The position numbers were made by a program, and so were the translations under genes. From assembly GCF_033958435.1 (NCBI RefSeq), contig NC_134141.1, positions 103,023,001 to 103,087,000 of the forward strand: a stretch of DNA of 64,000 nucleotides. Reading direction: 5' to 3'. The stretch comes from Carettochelys insculpta (lineage: Eukaryota; Chordata; Testudines; Carettochelyidae). The notes below the pieces were generated by a model, which saw only the letters and a program-made list of their open reading frames with translations, made no database searches and had not been told where the DNA came from. Below, piece by piece: positions 49,701 through 59,229 of the stretch; position 1 is the first letter of the stretch; every line of letters begins with the position of its first letter.

Positions 49701-52700
49701 TGCCTGTACTAAAACCAGGTGCTGAACTACAATCATCCCTGTTGAATATACTTAAGGTATAGAGGGAGTTGTTCAATTATCAAATTATAAAGGAGCAAAC
49801 TATTTTCAGGCTTAATCACTTCACATGATAGCATGTTGGTTCACTTCTGTATGAAAGTGCCACATGAACTATTGAATGAATTTCTACAGGGGACTGCTAC
49901 AACTTGAGTCTAGTTTTGGCTTCTGTCCATGACCTGGTCTACACCTGAGCTAATGGGCTATGGCTCTGAGTTCTGCTGTTAGTTCCTGGAGAGCTCTAGA
50001 GGGATGGAAAGCTGAGCTGCTCATCTGGATTAGAATCCATTCACTGTTCAGGTTCTGCAGGGCAAAGCACTAATCTTTCATCCTATTTATATTGGAAGGC
50101 AAACTGAACTCTTCAGAAGCTTCCCAAAATGAAATAGTGAAGGGGTATAGGTCCCCATGCAAGATTAAGTTTAACAAATGTGAATTAAACTGCTAAGTCA
50201 ACTTGCAACTAGCTAAACTCAGGCACTCATTCTAGTACTTCTGGATTGCAAATGCTAGCAGCAATGGCCTTTAACTCAAGTGGAATATTCATGAATTGTC
50301 ACTCAAGCTGAGATCACCAGTAACTGGGAAGTGAGGCTTGGGAGCCAAGAACCATCTCTTAATCTAAGACTTCAGGAGTGACAGCTGTTCTAGTCTAGAT
50401 CCTATCAAAACTTAATCTGTCAAGTGCTACTTGACTGCTTTAAGTAACTTTAGGTGATGAGCTTTTATGGGACAGACCCACTTCAGATCTGAAAGTGACC
50501 ATGAAAGCTCATCACCTAAAATTTAGTATTTCAAGTGCTATTTGACTGGACTTTTTTTTTTTTTTTTAAAAAAAAGTCTCACTTCTACTTGGGATTCTGA
50601 TAGGCAACAGTAGCCCAGGGCCTTCTCAGGGATATGTAGCTAGCTGAACAGGAGACAAGGCAATACCACTGTAAAGTAACATACAGCATCTGTTTTCTAT
50701 GCAATACTTTAACACCTAATCTAATTTCAACAGAAATATCTTATGTTGAGGATTGTACTCAAATGACTTAATGGAGGAAGGCAGTAAAAACCTGACTAGG
50801 ATGAGGTGGGGCAGCTATGGGAAGCATGCAGTTAACACCCTAATAAATGTTTAAAGTGCCACCAGACAGCTTGGCTTGACTGAACCTCAGAGGGGTAGCA
50901 GTGTTTAAAGATGAGAACGGGAGCAGAACCCTCTGGATAGAGAATAGACTCGGTAAGCTTAACAGAACCTAGCAATAATGTGACTTGGGGGCAAGGGAAC
51001 TTTATGCCTCCAGGTGAGGCAAGAGGGTTGTGAACAAAGGGAGTGCCAGGATAGGAATGCAGTGGCAGAAGATAATACACTAGTTATTTACATCAAGCTC
51101 TTGAACAGTCCTTCTATTAAGAGCAGTAATAAGGTGCATGGCTGAATAGATTCTGCAGGGTGAGAACTCTTGCTTCTAAGAAGCAATGGTCCCATATTTG
51201 CAGTAAAATCTGGCTGGCTTATGACCTTATAGGTTTAAGAACTTAAGCAAGCATTGAAGCAAAGAGGCTGGCTGAAGTGGTCTAATGAGAGTTTAGGAAT
51301 AACTCTCTGAAAACTGGACTAGCAGTGGACTATTTTGCTTGCCTGCATCAAGGGACACTTGAAACAATTACACTAACCTGCACTCAGCCAGGCTGAGACC
51401 AGCATGATTAAACAAGCTTTCTTGCCCTGTATTAGGGTGTGGCTTCAGTTTTGCTTGAAAGTCTCCTGGTGACACTAGAATAAGCATATTATGCTGACCA
51501 CACTTGTCTGACAGCCTGCTCCTTGCAGGCAACACTTGGCAGCAAAGGTATGAAGCTAATCAGGGTTAACTGACAGGGTAATCTATTGCCTTTGGATTTT
51601 TTAACATGCACTTTGTTAAAGCTGTTGGCCACTGGCTGACCTAGAACTTAGCAGACCAAGATTTTTAGAACCACTCCATTCAAATGAAGTACTTAGTCCA
51701 TTGAAGTGGATGGAAGCAATCTCTCATTGGACCAGCTTCCAGTCGTGACAGACAAGCTTTTGAGTTAAGCAGCTTTTGTAAGGGAAGCCTAGGCAAGCAC
51801 TGAAGTGGAACAGTTTTGCCCAGATTTGTACTGTGTGAGCACTTCAGTAAGGAGCAAAAGTAATCATACAGTACCCTAGAGATGGCTTGCTAGACACTAT
51901 TTACAGTCTTACATGTGACCTTTTCCTAGGTGGGTTGCCAGCAACATCTCAAACACCATGGAGTCAACAATCTTCTGTCTTCAGTCCTGCTGCATCAGTA
52001 TTTCCTGGATCCATCATGGGTGCTCAGCCTACAGGATTTACTCAACCACTCACCTTTGGTACTTCTCAAGCAGTTTCTGGCTGGAGTCAGCCTGCATCCT
52101 TTGGAGGGCCATCATCTCAATCTCCTAGTCTCTGGGGTCAGCCAGCCCAGGTCTCTCCTGCTGCATGGGCACAGCCAACTACCCTTGGAAATCCTTTCCA
52201 GAGCAGCATGTATCCACCTCCAACACAGCCCCCTGCAATGTCGTCTTCAGTCTCCACTAGCCCTCCTCAGCTACCACCCAGAACTGCACCTCTGAAAGAG
52301 CCATCTAAGAAGGAAAGTGATGCCTTCACTGCACTAGACCCACTTGGGGATAAAGAGAGAAAGGATGTAAGAGAAATGTTTAAAGACTTCCAGCTGACCA
52401 AACCACCTGCAGTACCGGCCAGAAGGGGAGAACAGCAGCAAAGTCTTCTGGGTGCCTCTGGAGCTTTCACTAGCTACTTTAATAGCAAAGTGGGCATTCT
52501 TCAAGACAACACTGATCGTGATGACTTGGAAGTTAATCAGCTGTCCACTAAAATAAGTGGTAAAGTCCATCTTAATGCTTCCTTGGTTAGATGAGCAAAC
52601 CCCAATACCTACCCAAAAGCAACTTTAATCCTGTGATCTCTAGATGGCTAGGTAGCATCTTCTGTTTACTAGGTAAAAATACTTGTGACCAGTCATGAGG

Positions 52701-53916
52701 GTCATTAACTTACAGCTGCCCAACACTGCCCTCTAGTATCTAACTCTAATCCACTAGCTCATTTAGCTATGTTCCCAGCACTTTAAACTTTCAGTTTTAA
52801 AACTTCATACTTCATAGTAGAAAGCATCTCCGCAGACACTACTTAGAAACTAACTAAGGTGGCACATCAAAAGATGTTATGCACAAAACAGATTCTAGTC
52901 TTGCATCTACATTGGAGAAAATAATTCAAAGCTAATTTTTGGTTTTGGAGAAAACACTGTAGTACTAAAATCTAGACCAGACTTTATTTCCATGAGGAAA
53001 GTAACTTGTTTAAACTCTCTTCCACAGAACCACCAAAACCTGCTCCTAGACAAAGCACTCTACCACCTTCCAAGTCTGATAGCCTGTTTGAAAACCCCTT
53101 TCAAGCAGCTCCTTTCAGCACTACTTCACAAGCATCTACTGTAAGTACTAGAAAGCTGCTTACCTACTTGTCTTCTGGAGCCCCCAGAAATGTTAACCTG
53201 TGGCACTTCACCAGTTATGGTGGCAGGGTGGAGGCACTTACCATGAGGTGATTCCCTGACACTGTATCTGACTTGACTCACTCAGGAGGACTAGCAAACA
53301 TTTCACAGGGTAAATATCACTTGTGAATGTAATCCAAACTCTAGATACAACTACTAACTCACAGGGTGATGGTGCCTCTAGCTCTGTAGCATGAGGCAAT
53401 CATGCTTGTGGGGTTTTTGAAGCCATATTGGCTGAACAAGGCTGAAGCTGGCTAGTTGGAAGCTGGACTTGTTTTCCTCCTCTTGTGGGGTAGGTGGGCA
53501 AGGTGCATGCAGTCTATAGCTTCTCTATGGCCAAAAGATGAAAAGTAGCATAAAATCAATATTTGGGACTTCAGACTTGAAGCCCTTCAAAGAAACACTC
53601 AAATTATCCCAAAACTAAATTTTTCAGACTAATTGAAGGAACATGCTTTTTGTCTCATGAATATTAAATGCATGTGGTCTTCCCATAGATGTGTCCTAAG
53701 TTAGGATGTATTCATGAAGAGAATGTGCCAGCCTAGGGCTTAATGGCTCTCTAGGATGCCTAGAACTGGGCTGTCTACAACCACTTGTCACCAGTAATGG
53801 CATGCCAGTTCAAACAATGGGCAACTAATCTACCAATCTTCTGTTTTTAGACTGTCTCTCAGCCATTGTCATCTTCTGATCTAATCAGTGATCCTTTTGC
53901 AAATCCATTTGCATAG
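37671..53916 (+). CDS. DAB2: Disabled homolog 2, clathrin adaptor (spliced CDS, 13 coding exons)
   Basis: Coding segments: 37671-37764, 39961-40100, 41061-41159, 41607-41738, 44603-44686, 45169-45195, 45462-45506, 45722-45784, 47158-47790, 48788-48944, 51930-52559, 53028-53140, 53851-53916. They sum to 2283 nt, one open frame of 760 residues plus TAG (human 770). DAB2 is a cytoplasmic adaptor that recruits LDL-receptor-family and integrin cargo to clathrin pits. Visible parts: lysine-rich N-terminus (26-31), PTB domain about 40-185 ([19 protein letters not shown], then [18 protein letters not shown]), clathrin box LVDLN 235-239, AP-2 DPF motifs at 290 and 295, NPLDLF 473-478, NPF motifs at 579, 724 and 757, the myosin VI-binding SYFNSKVGI region 673-681, and SH3 ligands PPQLPPR 603-609 and PPAVPAR 650-656. 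It ends DPFANPFA. The ATG sits in CACAATGG; a second in-frame ATG at codon 7 is less likely. All introns but one are GT-AG. Confidence 0.97.
37765..39960 (+). other. DAB2: DAB2 intron 2
   Basis: 2.2 kb, GTAAGC to TTCCAG. It carries a 119-bp hAT MITE remnant starting 35 nt after the donor. Nothing else was recognised. Confidence 0.8.
37800..37918. mobile_element. hAT MITE of the CAGTGTTCCCT family, shortened
   Basis: Starts CTGTGTGCCACCTAACC and ends TGCTTACAGGGAGCACTG. The middle GCTAATCAGCTGGGCAGC is shared with 44091-44257 and, inverted, with 10636-10826. A hexamer CTCATG flanks both sides. Confidence 0.6.
39961..40100 (+). other. DAB2: DAB2 exon 3
   Basis: 140 nt, acceptor CACTTCCAG, donor GTAAAG. 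It encodes residues 32-78, the first PTB strand and helix ([20 protein letters not shown], then [19 protein letters not shown]). Nearly identical to the mammalian protein. Confidence 0.97.
40101..41060 (+). other. DAB2: DAB2 intron 3
   Basis: 960 bp, GTAAAG to CTTAAG. It contains a 12-G run at 40461-40472. No other feature seen. Confidence 0.8.
41061..41159 (+). other. DAB2: DAB2 exon 4
   Basis: 99 nt, exactly 33 codons (residues 79-111), with the PTB segment [20 protein letters not shown]. Acceptor TTCTTAAG, donor GTAAGA. Confidence 0.96.
41607..41738 (+). other. DAB2: DAB2 exon 5
   Basis: 132 nt, 44 codons (residues 112-155), with the PTB core [20 protein letters not shown] and the [12 protein letters not shown] strand that forms part of the NPxY-peptide groove in PTB folds. 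Acceptor TTCTAG, donor GTATGA. Confidence 0.96.
41739..44602 (+). other. DAB2: DAB2 intron 5
   Basis: 2.9 kb, GTATGA to CTTTCAG. It contains a MITE end (CACTATAGTGTAGACATGGC) near 43250 and a hAT MITE remnant at about 44091-44257. The rest is unremarkable. Confidence 0.75.
44091..44257. mobile_element. hAT MITE of the CAGTGTTCCCT family
   Basis: Starts CAGTGTTCCATTTAACTTTG. It contains GCTAATCAGTTGGGCAGCAC and fades near CTTACAAAGCACAGGG. The right end is not exact. Confidence 0.55.
44603..44686 (+). other. DAB2: DAB2 exon 6 (followed by a GC donor)
   Basis: 84 nt, 28 codons (residues 156-183): [20 protein letters not shown] and an acidic/basic EEEDKKK end, the closing helix of the PTB domain. 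It ends AAAAAG before GCAAGTAAC. The homologous joint requires the GC donor. Using the GT four bases further on gives a stop two codons into the next exon. Confidence 0.93.
44687..45168 (+). other. DAB2: DAB2 intron 6, GC-AG class
   Basis: 482 bp, starting GCAAGT and ending CCTGTCATAG. AAG/GCAAGT is the typical strong context of GC-AG introns, which are spliced by the major spliceosome. Confidence 0.9.
45169..45195 (+). other. DAB2: DAB2 exon 7 (27-nt microexon)
   Basis: 27 nt, nine codons NEEANKTVE (residues 184-192), phase 0 at both ends. Acceptor TGTCATAG, donor GTAAAG. It continues the charged linker after the PTB domain and aligns with IEEASKAVE in mammals. Confidence 0.9.
45462..45506 (+). 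other. DAB2: DAB2 exon 8
   Basis: 45 nt, 15 codons [15 protein letters not shown] (residues 193-207), phase 0. Acceptor CATTTTCAG, donor GTACGT. Confidence 0.92.
45722..45784 (+). other. DAB2: DAB2 exon 9
   Basis: 63 nt, 21 codons (residues 208-228), [20 protein letters not shown], phase 0. It contains [12 protein letters not shown], near-invariant in vertebrate DAB2. Acceptor TGTCTTTAAG, donor GTAAGT. Confidence 0.95.
45785..47157 (+). other. DAB2: DAB2 intron 9
   Basis: 1.4 kb, GTAAGT to AAATGAATAG. No distinct repeat or gene recognised. Confidence 0.8.
47158..47790 (+). other. DAB2: DAB2 exon 10 (large in-frame cassette)
   Basis: 633 nt, 211 codons (residues 229-439), phase 0 at both ends, so skipping keeps the frame. 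It carries the clathrin box LLVDLN and the AP-2-binding [10 protein letters not shown]. It ends [12 protein letters not shown] at a GTGAAG donor. The equivalent human exon (218 codons) is the one missing from the shorter p67-type isoform, which lacks most clathrin and AP-2 binding. An isoform switch is therefore likely here too. Confidence 0.95.
47791..48787 (+). other. DAB2: DAB2 intron 10
   Basis: 997 bp, GTGAAG to GTTTGCAG. Reading through its donor adds 34 sense codons before TAA at about 47893, so the long uninterrupted frame there is intronic read-through. No repeat recognised. Confidence 0.8.
48788..48944 (+). other. DAB2: DAB2 exon 11
   Basis: 157 nt, residues 440-491 and the first base of Gly492. 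[12 protein letters not shown] and [11 protein letters not shown] are short endocytic-type motifs conserved in position with mammals. Acceptor GTTTGCAG, donor GTTAGT. Confidence 0.94.
49380..49515 (-). repeat. MIR-type SINE
   Basis: AGAGGCAGAGTTGAAGTAAC followed by TTGCCAAAT, later GGTCTGGTGTCCCATCCACT, is an inverted MIR order (AAGTAACTTGCC with the CCAnTGCTCTATCCACT-like end). Confidence 0.5.
49583..49608. repeat. (GA)n microsatellite
   Basis: About 13 GA units after a TATATATA tract. Confidence 0.9.
50403..50545. mobile_element. palindromic element related to 13921-14114
   Basis: Inverted arms: CAAGTGCTACTTGACTG and AGGTGATGAGCTTTTATGGG on one side, CATGAAAGCTCATCACCT and CAAGTGCTATTTGACTGG on the other. 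A long T/A run follows. The arm layout parallels the GGAGCATAAGCTTTC family but the sequence differs. Confidence 0.55.
51930..52559 (+). other. DAB2: DAB2 exon 12
   Basis: 630 nt: end of Gly492, residues 493-701 and the first base of Glu702. A Ser/Pro/Gln-rich region with GNPFQ (NPF 579-581), SH3 ligands PPQLPPR and PPAVPARR, and [20 protein letters not shown] followed by FKDFQL. It also holds SYFNSKVGI, the conserved segment that binds the myosin VI tail in mammals. Acceptor TTTTCCTAG, donor GTAAAG. Confidence 0.95.
52560..53027 (+). other. DAB2: DAB2 intron 12
   Basis: 468 bp, GTAAAG to CTTCCACAG. No feature recognised. Confidence 0.8.
53028..53140 (+). other. DAB2: DAB2 exon 13
   Basis: 113 nt, end of Glu702 and residues 703-739: [15 protein letters not shown] (an SH3 ligand) and [10 protein letters not shown] (NPF 724-726). 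Acceptor CTTCCACAG, donor GTAAGT. Confidence 0.94.
53141..53850 (+). other. DAB2: DAB2 intron 13
   Basis: 710 bp, GTAAGT to CTGTTTTTAG. No distinct repeat or gene recognised. Confidence 0.8.
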
Positions 53917-53921
53917 TCCAG
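53851..53921 (+). other. DAB2: DAB2 exon 14 (stop codon)
   Basis: Codes residues 740-760 ending DPFANPFA, then TAG at 53914-53916, five UTR bases and a GTAAGT donor at 53922. The terminal DPF and NPF pair is conserved with mammals (DPFGNPFA). Confidence 0.95.
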
Positions 53922-56316
53922 GTAAGTGAACCCAACACACAACATAAGGGGATGTCCTGAGTGGTGATCTATTGAGCAATGACCCTTCTGTTCCACCCCT
54001 GGTGAAACAGATACTGTGGCCCAGCCTGAATCTCAGTTCTAAGCAGCCACCCAAGTGCTTGGCTTATGGGAATGCTTTTCTTGAGGCTGTCGCCTGGTGT
54101 GCTGAGCCTGCCTGCCTTGGCCGCTCCCAGCACCCTCCTGGTGGCTCAAAAGCCCCATGGCTTTCCTCAACCCTCTAAACAAGGAAGAGTTGGGGTACCC
54201 CCTCACAGCAGAACAACATGAATGCTGAACCAGCTCAGCTCTGGAAGGGAAAATCTGAGATGCTGCTGTCTGGCCTTGTTGGCTGTAGTCCATAGCATAG
54301 TGACTGGCCTATCCAGTAGCTGGGGGATGCAGCATGTTTTCATTATGCATGCTTGTAAGCAATAGTAACTTACATTGCTGTAATGCCTAAACTGGAAGGA
54401 ATAGTAAATGCAAACTCAGACTGAACAGTGAATACAGTAGGGAGATACCTCATCTCTCTAAAAGCTTAATCTCACCAAGCCCATAACTGCTGCAGGGTAG
54501 CTTCATACCATATTATGGAACAGGCATTGACTGCATGTGGTCTGCTTTAAAGCTTTTGTGCCCAGACTCCAATGTTGGACTAAAGTAGTAGCTGGCTTTA
54601 AAGCTGAGAATATCCCTCTTCTGAGATGACAGTAAGCTAGTGAAGTAGAATCCCTTTCATAGACTGACCCATGTATTTATGCCTCTGGTTCAAGTAAAGT
54701 AGGATTTCCTGTAGATAATGGCAGCCTGAATGACTGACAAACATACAGTAGACAGTCATGTGAACTGAAATCCTACTGGCCAAGTATAAATGTTGCAGTA
54801 ACTAGAACTCTGTTCTGGTAAGCAGCATTATCTTCAAGACAAGTCCTGTGGCACCTTAGACTACCAGATATTTTGGAGCATAAGCTTTCCTAGGCAAAGA
54901 CCTGCTTAATCAGATGCATGAGTAGCAGTTCCAGAGGGCAGCCTAAATGTATAGGCTTGCAGAAAGTCTCCTACATGGAGGATGTAGCCCATTAACAGCA
55001 GCTAATGTGGAGGTGTGAATATCCAGAGGAGAAATGGCTTTTGTAATTGGCTAGCCACTGCATCTGAGCAGTTATTTGTCAATTTGCAAATGAATTGCAG
55101 CTCTCTAGCTCCTCTCTGGAGTCTGGTTTTTTGAAGTTGGCTTTTTTGCCTTGCAGGATGGCTACTTTTAAATCTGTTAGTGAGTATCCAGGGAGACTGA
55201 AGTGGTAGTCCTACAGGCTTTCATTATTGCAGAGATCTGACTTGTGTCCGTTAGTCATCTAAGTAGAGACTGTCTAGCTTACCCACAGTATATAAAAGTG
55301 GGGCGTTGCTGGCACATTAGAAATGCAGGTGAATGGGCCCCTGATGGTGTGGTTAGGTCCTGTGGTGTTGCTGTAGGGATTGGTTCTGGGTTTAGAGTTA
55401 CTGTGGGGTGGTCTGTAGCTGCTGGTGAGAATCCAGCTTTGGGTTGGCAGGCTGCAGGCAAGGACTGACTCACCTAATGTCTGAGTATATTGCATAGGAT
55501 GGGTTGTAGATCACTGAGCTGGAGAGACTTTTATCTGAGGGCTGTATGTGAGGGCCAGTGATGTTGTCTGTCCTGTCTTGTACATATCTGTCTCTGTCAT
55601 TGTTTGTTCATGTCTAGACCCTCCTCTAGAACCATGACTCATGCATCTGAAGTGGGTCTTAGCCCACAAGCTTATGCTGACATCTTAGCCTATATAAAGT
55701 GCTGCAGGACTTCTTTTGGTTCTGGTTAACCATGTTACCTTCCTTACTATAGTAAGCATGAAGTACTTAACACATCCCTTTTCTAATGTATGAATTAGAG
55801 GAACAAGTGGGCATTATGTTGGCTCTAAGTCTGACTTGGTGAGGAACTAAAATTCTACAGCATGCACCAAGTTGGGAATGGACTTCAACTTAGGACACTT
55901 TGCACTTAATCCTGACCTCTTTAGTTTAAAACATCACTAGCTCTTCAGACTATGTAGATACCCATTTCTAATAAATGCACTCAGAACTCTAAGCATAAAA
56001 GGCTACCCTTGTGTAGGAGCCTAAAGATGATGAAATTCTAGTTCTCTTCCCCACACTGCTAAATTCAACTAGTGGGCTGACACATTACCATAATTTCACA
56101 TGCTACTAGAGATCCTAATAGTTCATCTTGCTGAAGACTTAAAGGCAGTTGGCTAGAATCTCACTTTAGTAGCAATACTGAAAACCCTTTGGAATTTTCA
56201 TCAATAAGCCTTATTAGAGAAAGCAAAAGGCCTTTACAGTGTAACCTGTCTAAGCAGTCTTGTGGGCCAAATGGGCAAACAGTCCATATTAATTCCTAAT
56301 TGCTTTCTCTTGGCAG
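53922..56316 (+). other. DAB2: DAB2 intron 14 (within the 3' UTR)
   Basis: 2.4 kb, GTAAGT to a pyrimidine-rich TGCTTTCTCTTGGCAG. The acceptor is inferred from its quality and from the shared gene plan in mammals. It contains the palindromic element 54822-55718. Confidence 0.65.
54822..55718. mobile_element. long foldback element, full-length relative of 13921-14114
   Basis: The left arm has GTCCTGTGGCACCTTAGACT and TTTTGGAGCATAAGCTTTCC. The right arm has CCCACAAGCTTATGCTGACA and AGTGCTGCAGGACTTCTTT in reverse. The middle is about 700 bp with no coding domain. The flanks share GTTCTGGT (54812-54819 and 55719-55726), a target duplication of about 8-10 bp. Confidence 0.65.
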
Positions 56317-57910
56317 AAGCCAGCTGTAATGAGTGAAGGAAGAATGGGATAAAGACACCCCTCTTGTAGAATATGGTGACTTCTCTTATGTTGCATTTGT
56401 CTGCCTTCATCCTTGATGTCTATTCTGATGGCTATAAATGTGTCTGCTGTGATCAAAAACCAGTTTAGACTGAAACATGAGCCCTCAAAGAGAACCTGCT
56501 GTTTAAAATTCAAGATGAAGCCAAGGAAAACACACACTCTGATGCTGGAGGCCTTGATTTGAGTTGGTGGATGGGAATCTTTCTGTACCGTCGGTTTATT
56601 AGGAAATGCATAAGAGTCTTGTGGGAACACTGACTTTCCAGGCTTGCTGTGTTTTTTGAACAGTCACCTACACTTAATACTTGCAGCACTTACTGTAATG
56701 GTTGTAATAAGGGATTGGAGCCTCTTCTTGAGGAAGACACAATGCATTATCTCCACATCAGGTGGCAGAGGGGAGGGAATGGGGTTTTAGAATCTCACTT
56801 AAATAAGCTCCCCCAATACTTGTATCTGGATTTCACTGATGGCTGTCTTACTAGAAAATGACAGCCACCTAAAGGTTTTTTCTTAAACCTCTTTTTTAAT
56901 GTACAGTAATTCACTATCTTGTATTTATGGTGACAGTACAACTGGTGATACCTGTCTCTTTGCTTAATTCTAAATACCAGAAAACCCAAACAGACAAATC
57001 CAGTACTTGCTGATTCATATTAAAAATGGCAAAACACATTCCATCTTGCCTACAATATGGCAGCAGAATTGGGAGGAGCAGTAACTACAGAGAACAAACA
57101 TCCTCAACTTCCTAGTTGACAAGCTGTCCAAATCTAGAATCTGAATTGGACCTAAAGCTGGGAACACCTCATCCAAACTTCATGTCTACTACCTTTTAGA
57201 TTTTTAATCCCTTTGTGGCTTTTTGGAGCAGGGTGGGTAGAATCAAATAAGGTGCTGGATTGTTCATGCTGCAAGCAAGAGCTTGTCAGATGCTAAAGAG
57301 AATAGAATAAGCAAGTGAGATTCTTGTGGAATTAGCTAAAATTCAGCAAATGTTCCTACTGCTCTGAATGCCAATATGTTGTCACATAATTTATACCATG
57401 GGGCTAGTGTGTTGGAAGGGCAACAGGCAATCTTGTATTAATCTTTACTTCACTTGATCTTGATCTCATGAATTTTGATGCATGCTCCACTATTGGAGGT
57501 AGCTGTCCACATCTTAAAGTGCCTTCTTTATGAGCCCCTGTCCTAAGTGAGTTGTATCTAAAATGTGTTGCCTAACAATTTGTTAGGGCTACCTCTTTTG
57601 CTTTTGGACAAAAGTCTAATTGGCTATTAGTGTTACTCAACTTAAGACAACATAGTATTTCATATTGAATTGGATCCTAAACTGGGAATTACATCTGGAA
57701 GTTCAAACTGAAGGCAACTTTAGTGAAATTCAGCTAGGCATGCAACTCGTTCTATATAACCTCTTGTGCACTTTCCTGTAATGCAATTAAAAGTTAAGAA
57801 TTTATATGTACTTGTCTCAAACAACTGGAAATGTAAGCTTATGGATGTTAACTTGTCTTACAAGTAATGGTTTCTAATGAAATTAAAAAGATGCAGCTCT
57901 TTACATCACC
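56317..57910 (+). other. DAB2: DAB2 terminal exon (3' UTR), end approximate
   Basis: Begins AAGCCAGCTGTAATGAGTG after GGCAG. About 1.6 kb, AT-rich, with ATTAAA signals near 57786 and 57882. No open frame with a domain is present. Confidence 0.6.
57786..57887 (+). terminator. DAB2: DAB2 poly(A) signals (ATTAAA at 57786 and 57882)
   Basis: ATTAAA at 57786-57791 and again at 57882-57887, followed by CA and GT-rich sequence. Either or both may be used. No AATAAA was seen close by. Confidence 0.5.
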
Positions 57911-58144
57911 TGTGCAAGGCTATCTGTTTGCAAGAAGTATGTCAGGGTGGGCTGATATTTATGCTCCTGGGGGAGCAAGAACTCTACATCCTAGGAGTTG
58001 ATGGCTATTAAACTAGATGAAAATCAGAATTCTAGTTTGGAATATGCTAGAGTGGCTCTCAGAGAAGTTTGACAAGTATCTTCCATGAAATGAGATTTCA
58101 AATAACCACTGTTTAGACACTAGCTTTGCACCTGCTGTCCTATT

Positions 58145-58400
58145 GCTGTATGTAATGCCATTGCCCTAGCTCACTAGCAGAAGGGATTGAACCTGCAAGC
58201 AGAGGGCCCAAAACCCCGTGCTCTCCTACATGAGCTAAACCCCAGCTGGCTCTCAACCAAAGCTGTAGACCAGAGGCATCACTCCCTGGTATGTAGTCAG
58301 TCTCAGCAGTTTCATATAGGAAAGAGGCCCAACTTGGTAGGGGCAAGAACAAGCATTGACACAGCCTTGTAACACAGTAACTGCTTGCTTGGTTTTCAGA
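58145..58400 (-). repeat. tRNA-derived SINE (best-preserved copy)
   Basis: Minus strand: A-box-like GTTTAGCTCATGTAGGAGAG at about 58240-58218 and B-box-like GCAGGTTCAATCCC at 58196-58183, spaced as in a tRNA. No cloverleaf completes, so it is a SINE and not a tRNA gene. Confidence 0.7.
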
Positions 58401-59229
58401 ACAATTCCCCATCACTGTCTTAAACTTGTATCTTCAGGCTTCCTATAAGCTGTTCCAGCTGCATTAAACTTCCTGTACCTCTGGAGAAGATGCAAGCCAC
58501 TTTATTACATAACCTCAACAGGTGTCAGAACCACAAAATAGTCTAAGGTGAGACTGCTCTGGTGAATGCCCCAGCATGTAACAGGAAAAGGGGTCACTTC
58601 TGGTAACAGCCTGAATGGAAACTATAGGACTTTGATCAGCTGTTCAATATTGAAGTTCTGGTTGGCTTAAATATTTACCAACACTTTCACTGGCTACTAG
58701 CCTTGGATTGCTAAAGCATCAAATGTCCATGTTCTGACAGGCAGGGCTGGCCTCTTGAAATAGTGAATTTTACACTACCCCATATTAAATGGGAACAAAG
58801 ATTAACTGGATTTCAACACTTCCCAGGTTACTTTAAAACAGTGCCCCAGCCAGCAAAAGCTTGGTGTGCAAAGCATCTTCCTGATACAGAAGTTCTGAAG
58901 CAATAGGTAACTGACCATTACAGGAGGAGAGGTCACTTGGCTGTTAAAACAACTGCTCTGCCTGAGCCGACTGCAGAATTTCAGTAGGAGCTGGGTCAGT
59001 CCCAACCATTCAGAACTAAAATGTTCCCTAATACAGACAACAAAGGCCATGCAATTTTTCAATAGAAACTTTAAACTGGACTAGTGGGTACATACAGGGC
59101 CAAGAGCATCTATTTCATCTATAGGACTTGATCCCTCTAGTTACTCCACTAACAGGTGAGTGGACCATAAGGAAAAGAGCCAAAGGTTACATGCTCCAGT
59201 CACACCCCCAAATTAAGCTACTGCACTCA
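58400..59229. other. gene-free interval downstream of DAB2
   Basis: No gene or clear repeat. Short open frames have no domain. Confidence 0.5.

Larger units (their letters stand above)
48945..51929 (+). other. DAB2: DAB2 intron 11
   Basis: 3.0 kb, GTTAGT to TTTTCCTAG. It holds a MIR-like SINE on the minus strand (about 49380-49515), a GA microsatellite, a palindromic element (about 50403-50545) and a related fragment (about 51717-51790). Confidence 0.75.

Noticed and set aside
58183..58240. Possible tRNA gene
   Set aside because: A and B boxes are present but the acceptor and other arms do not pair, and related copies occur elsewhere. It is a SINE.
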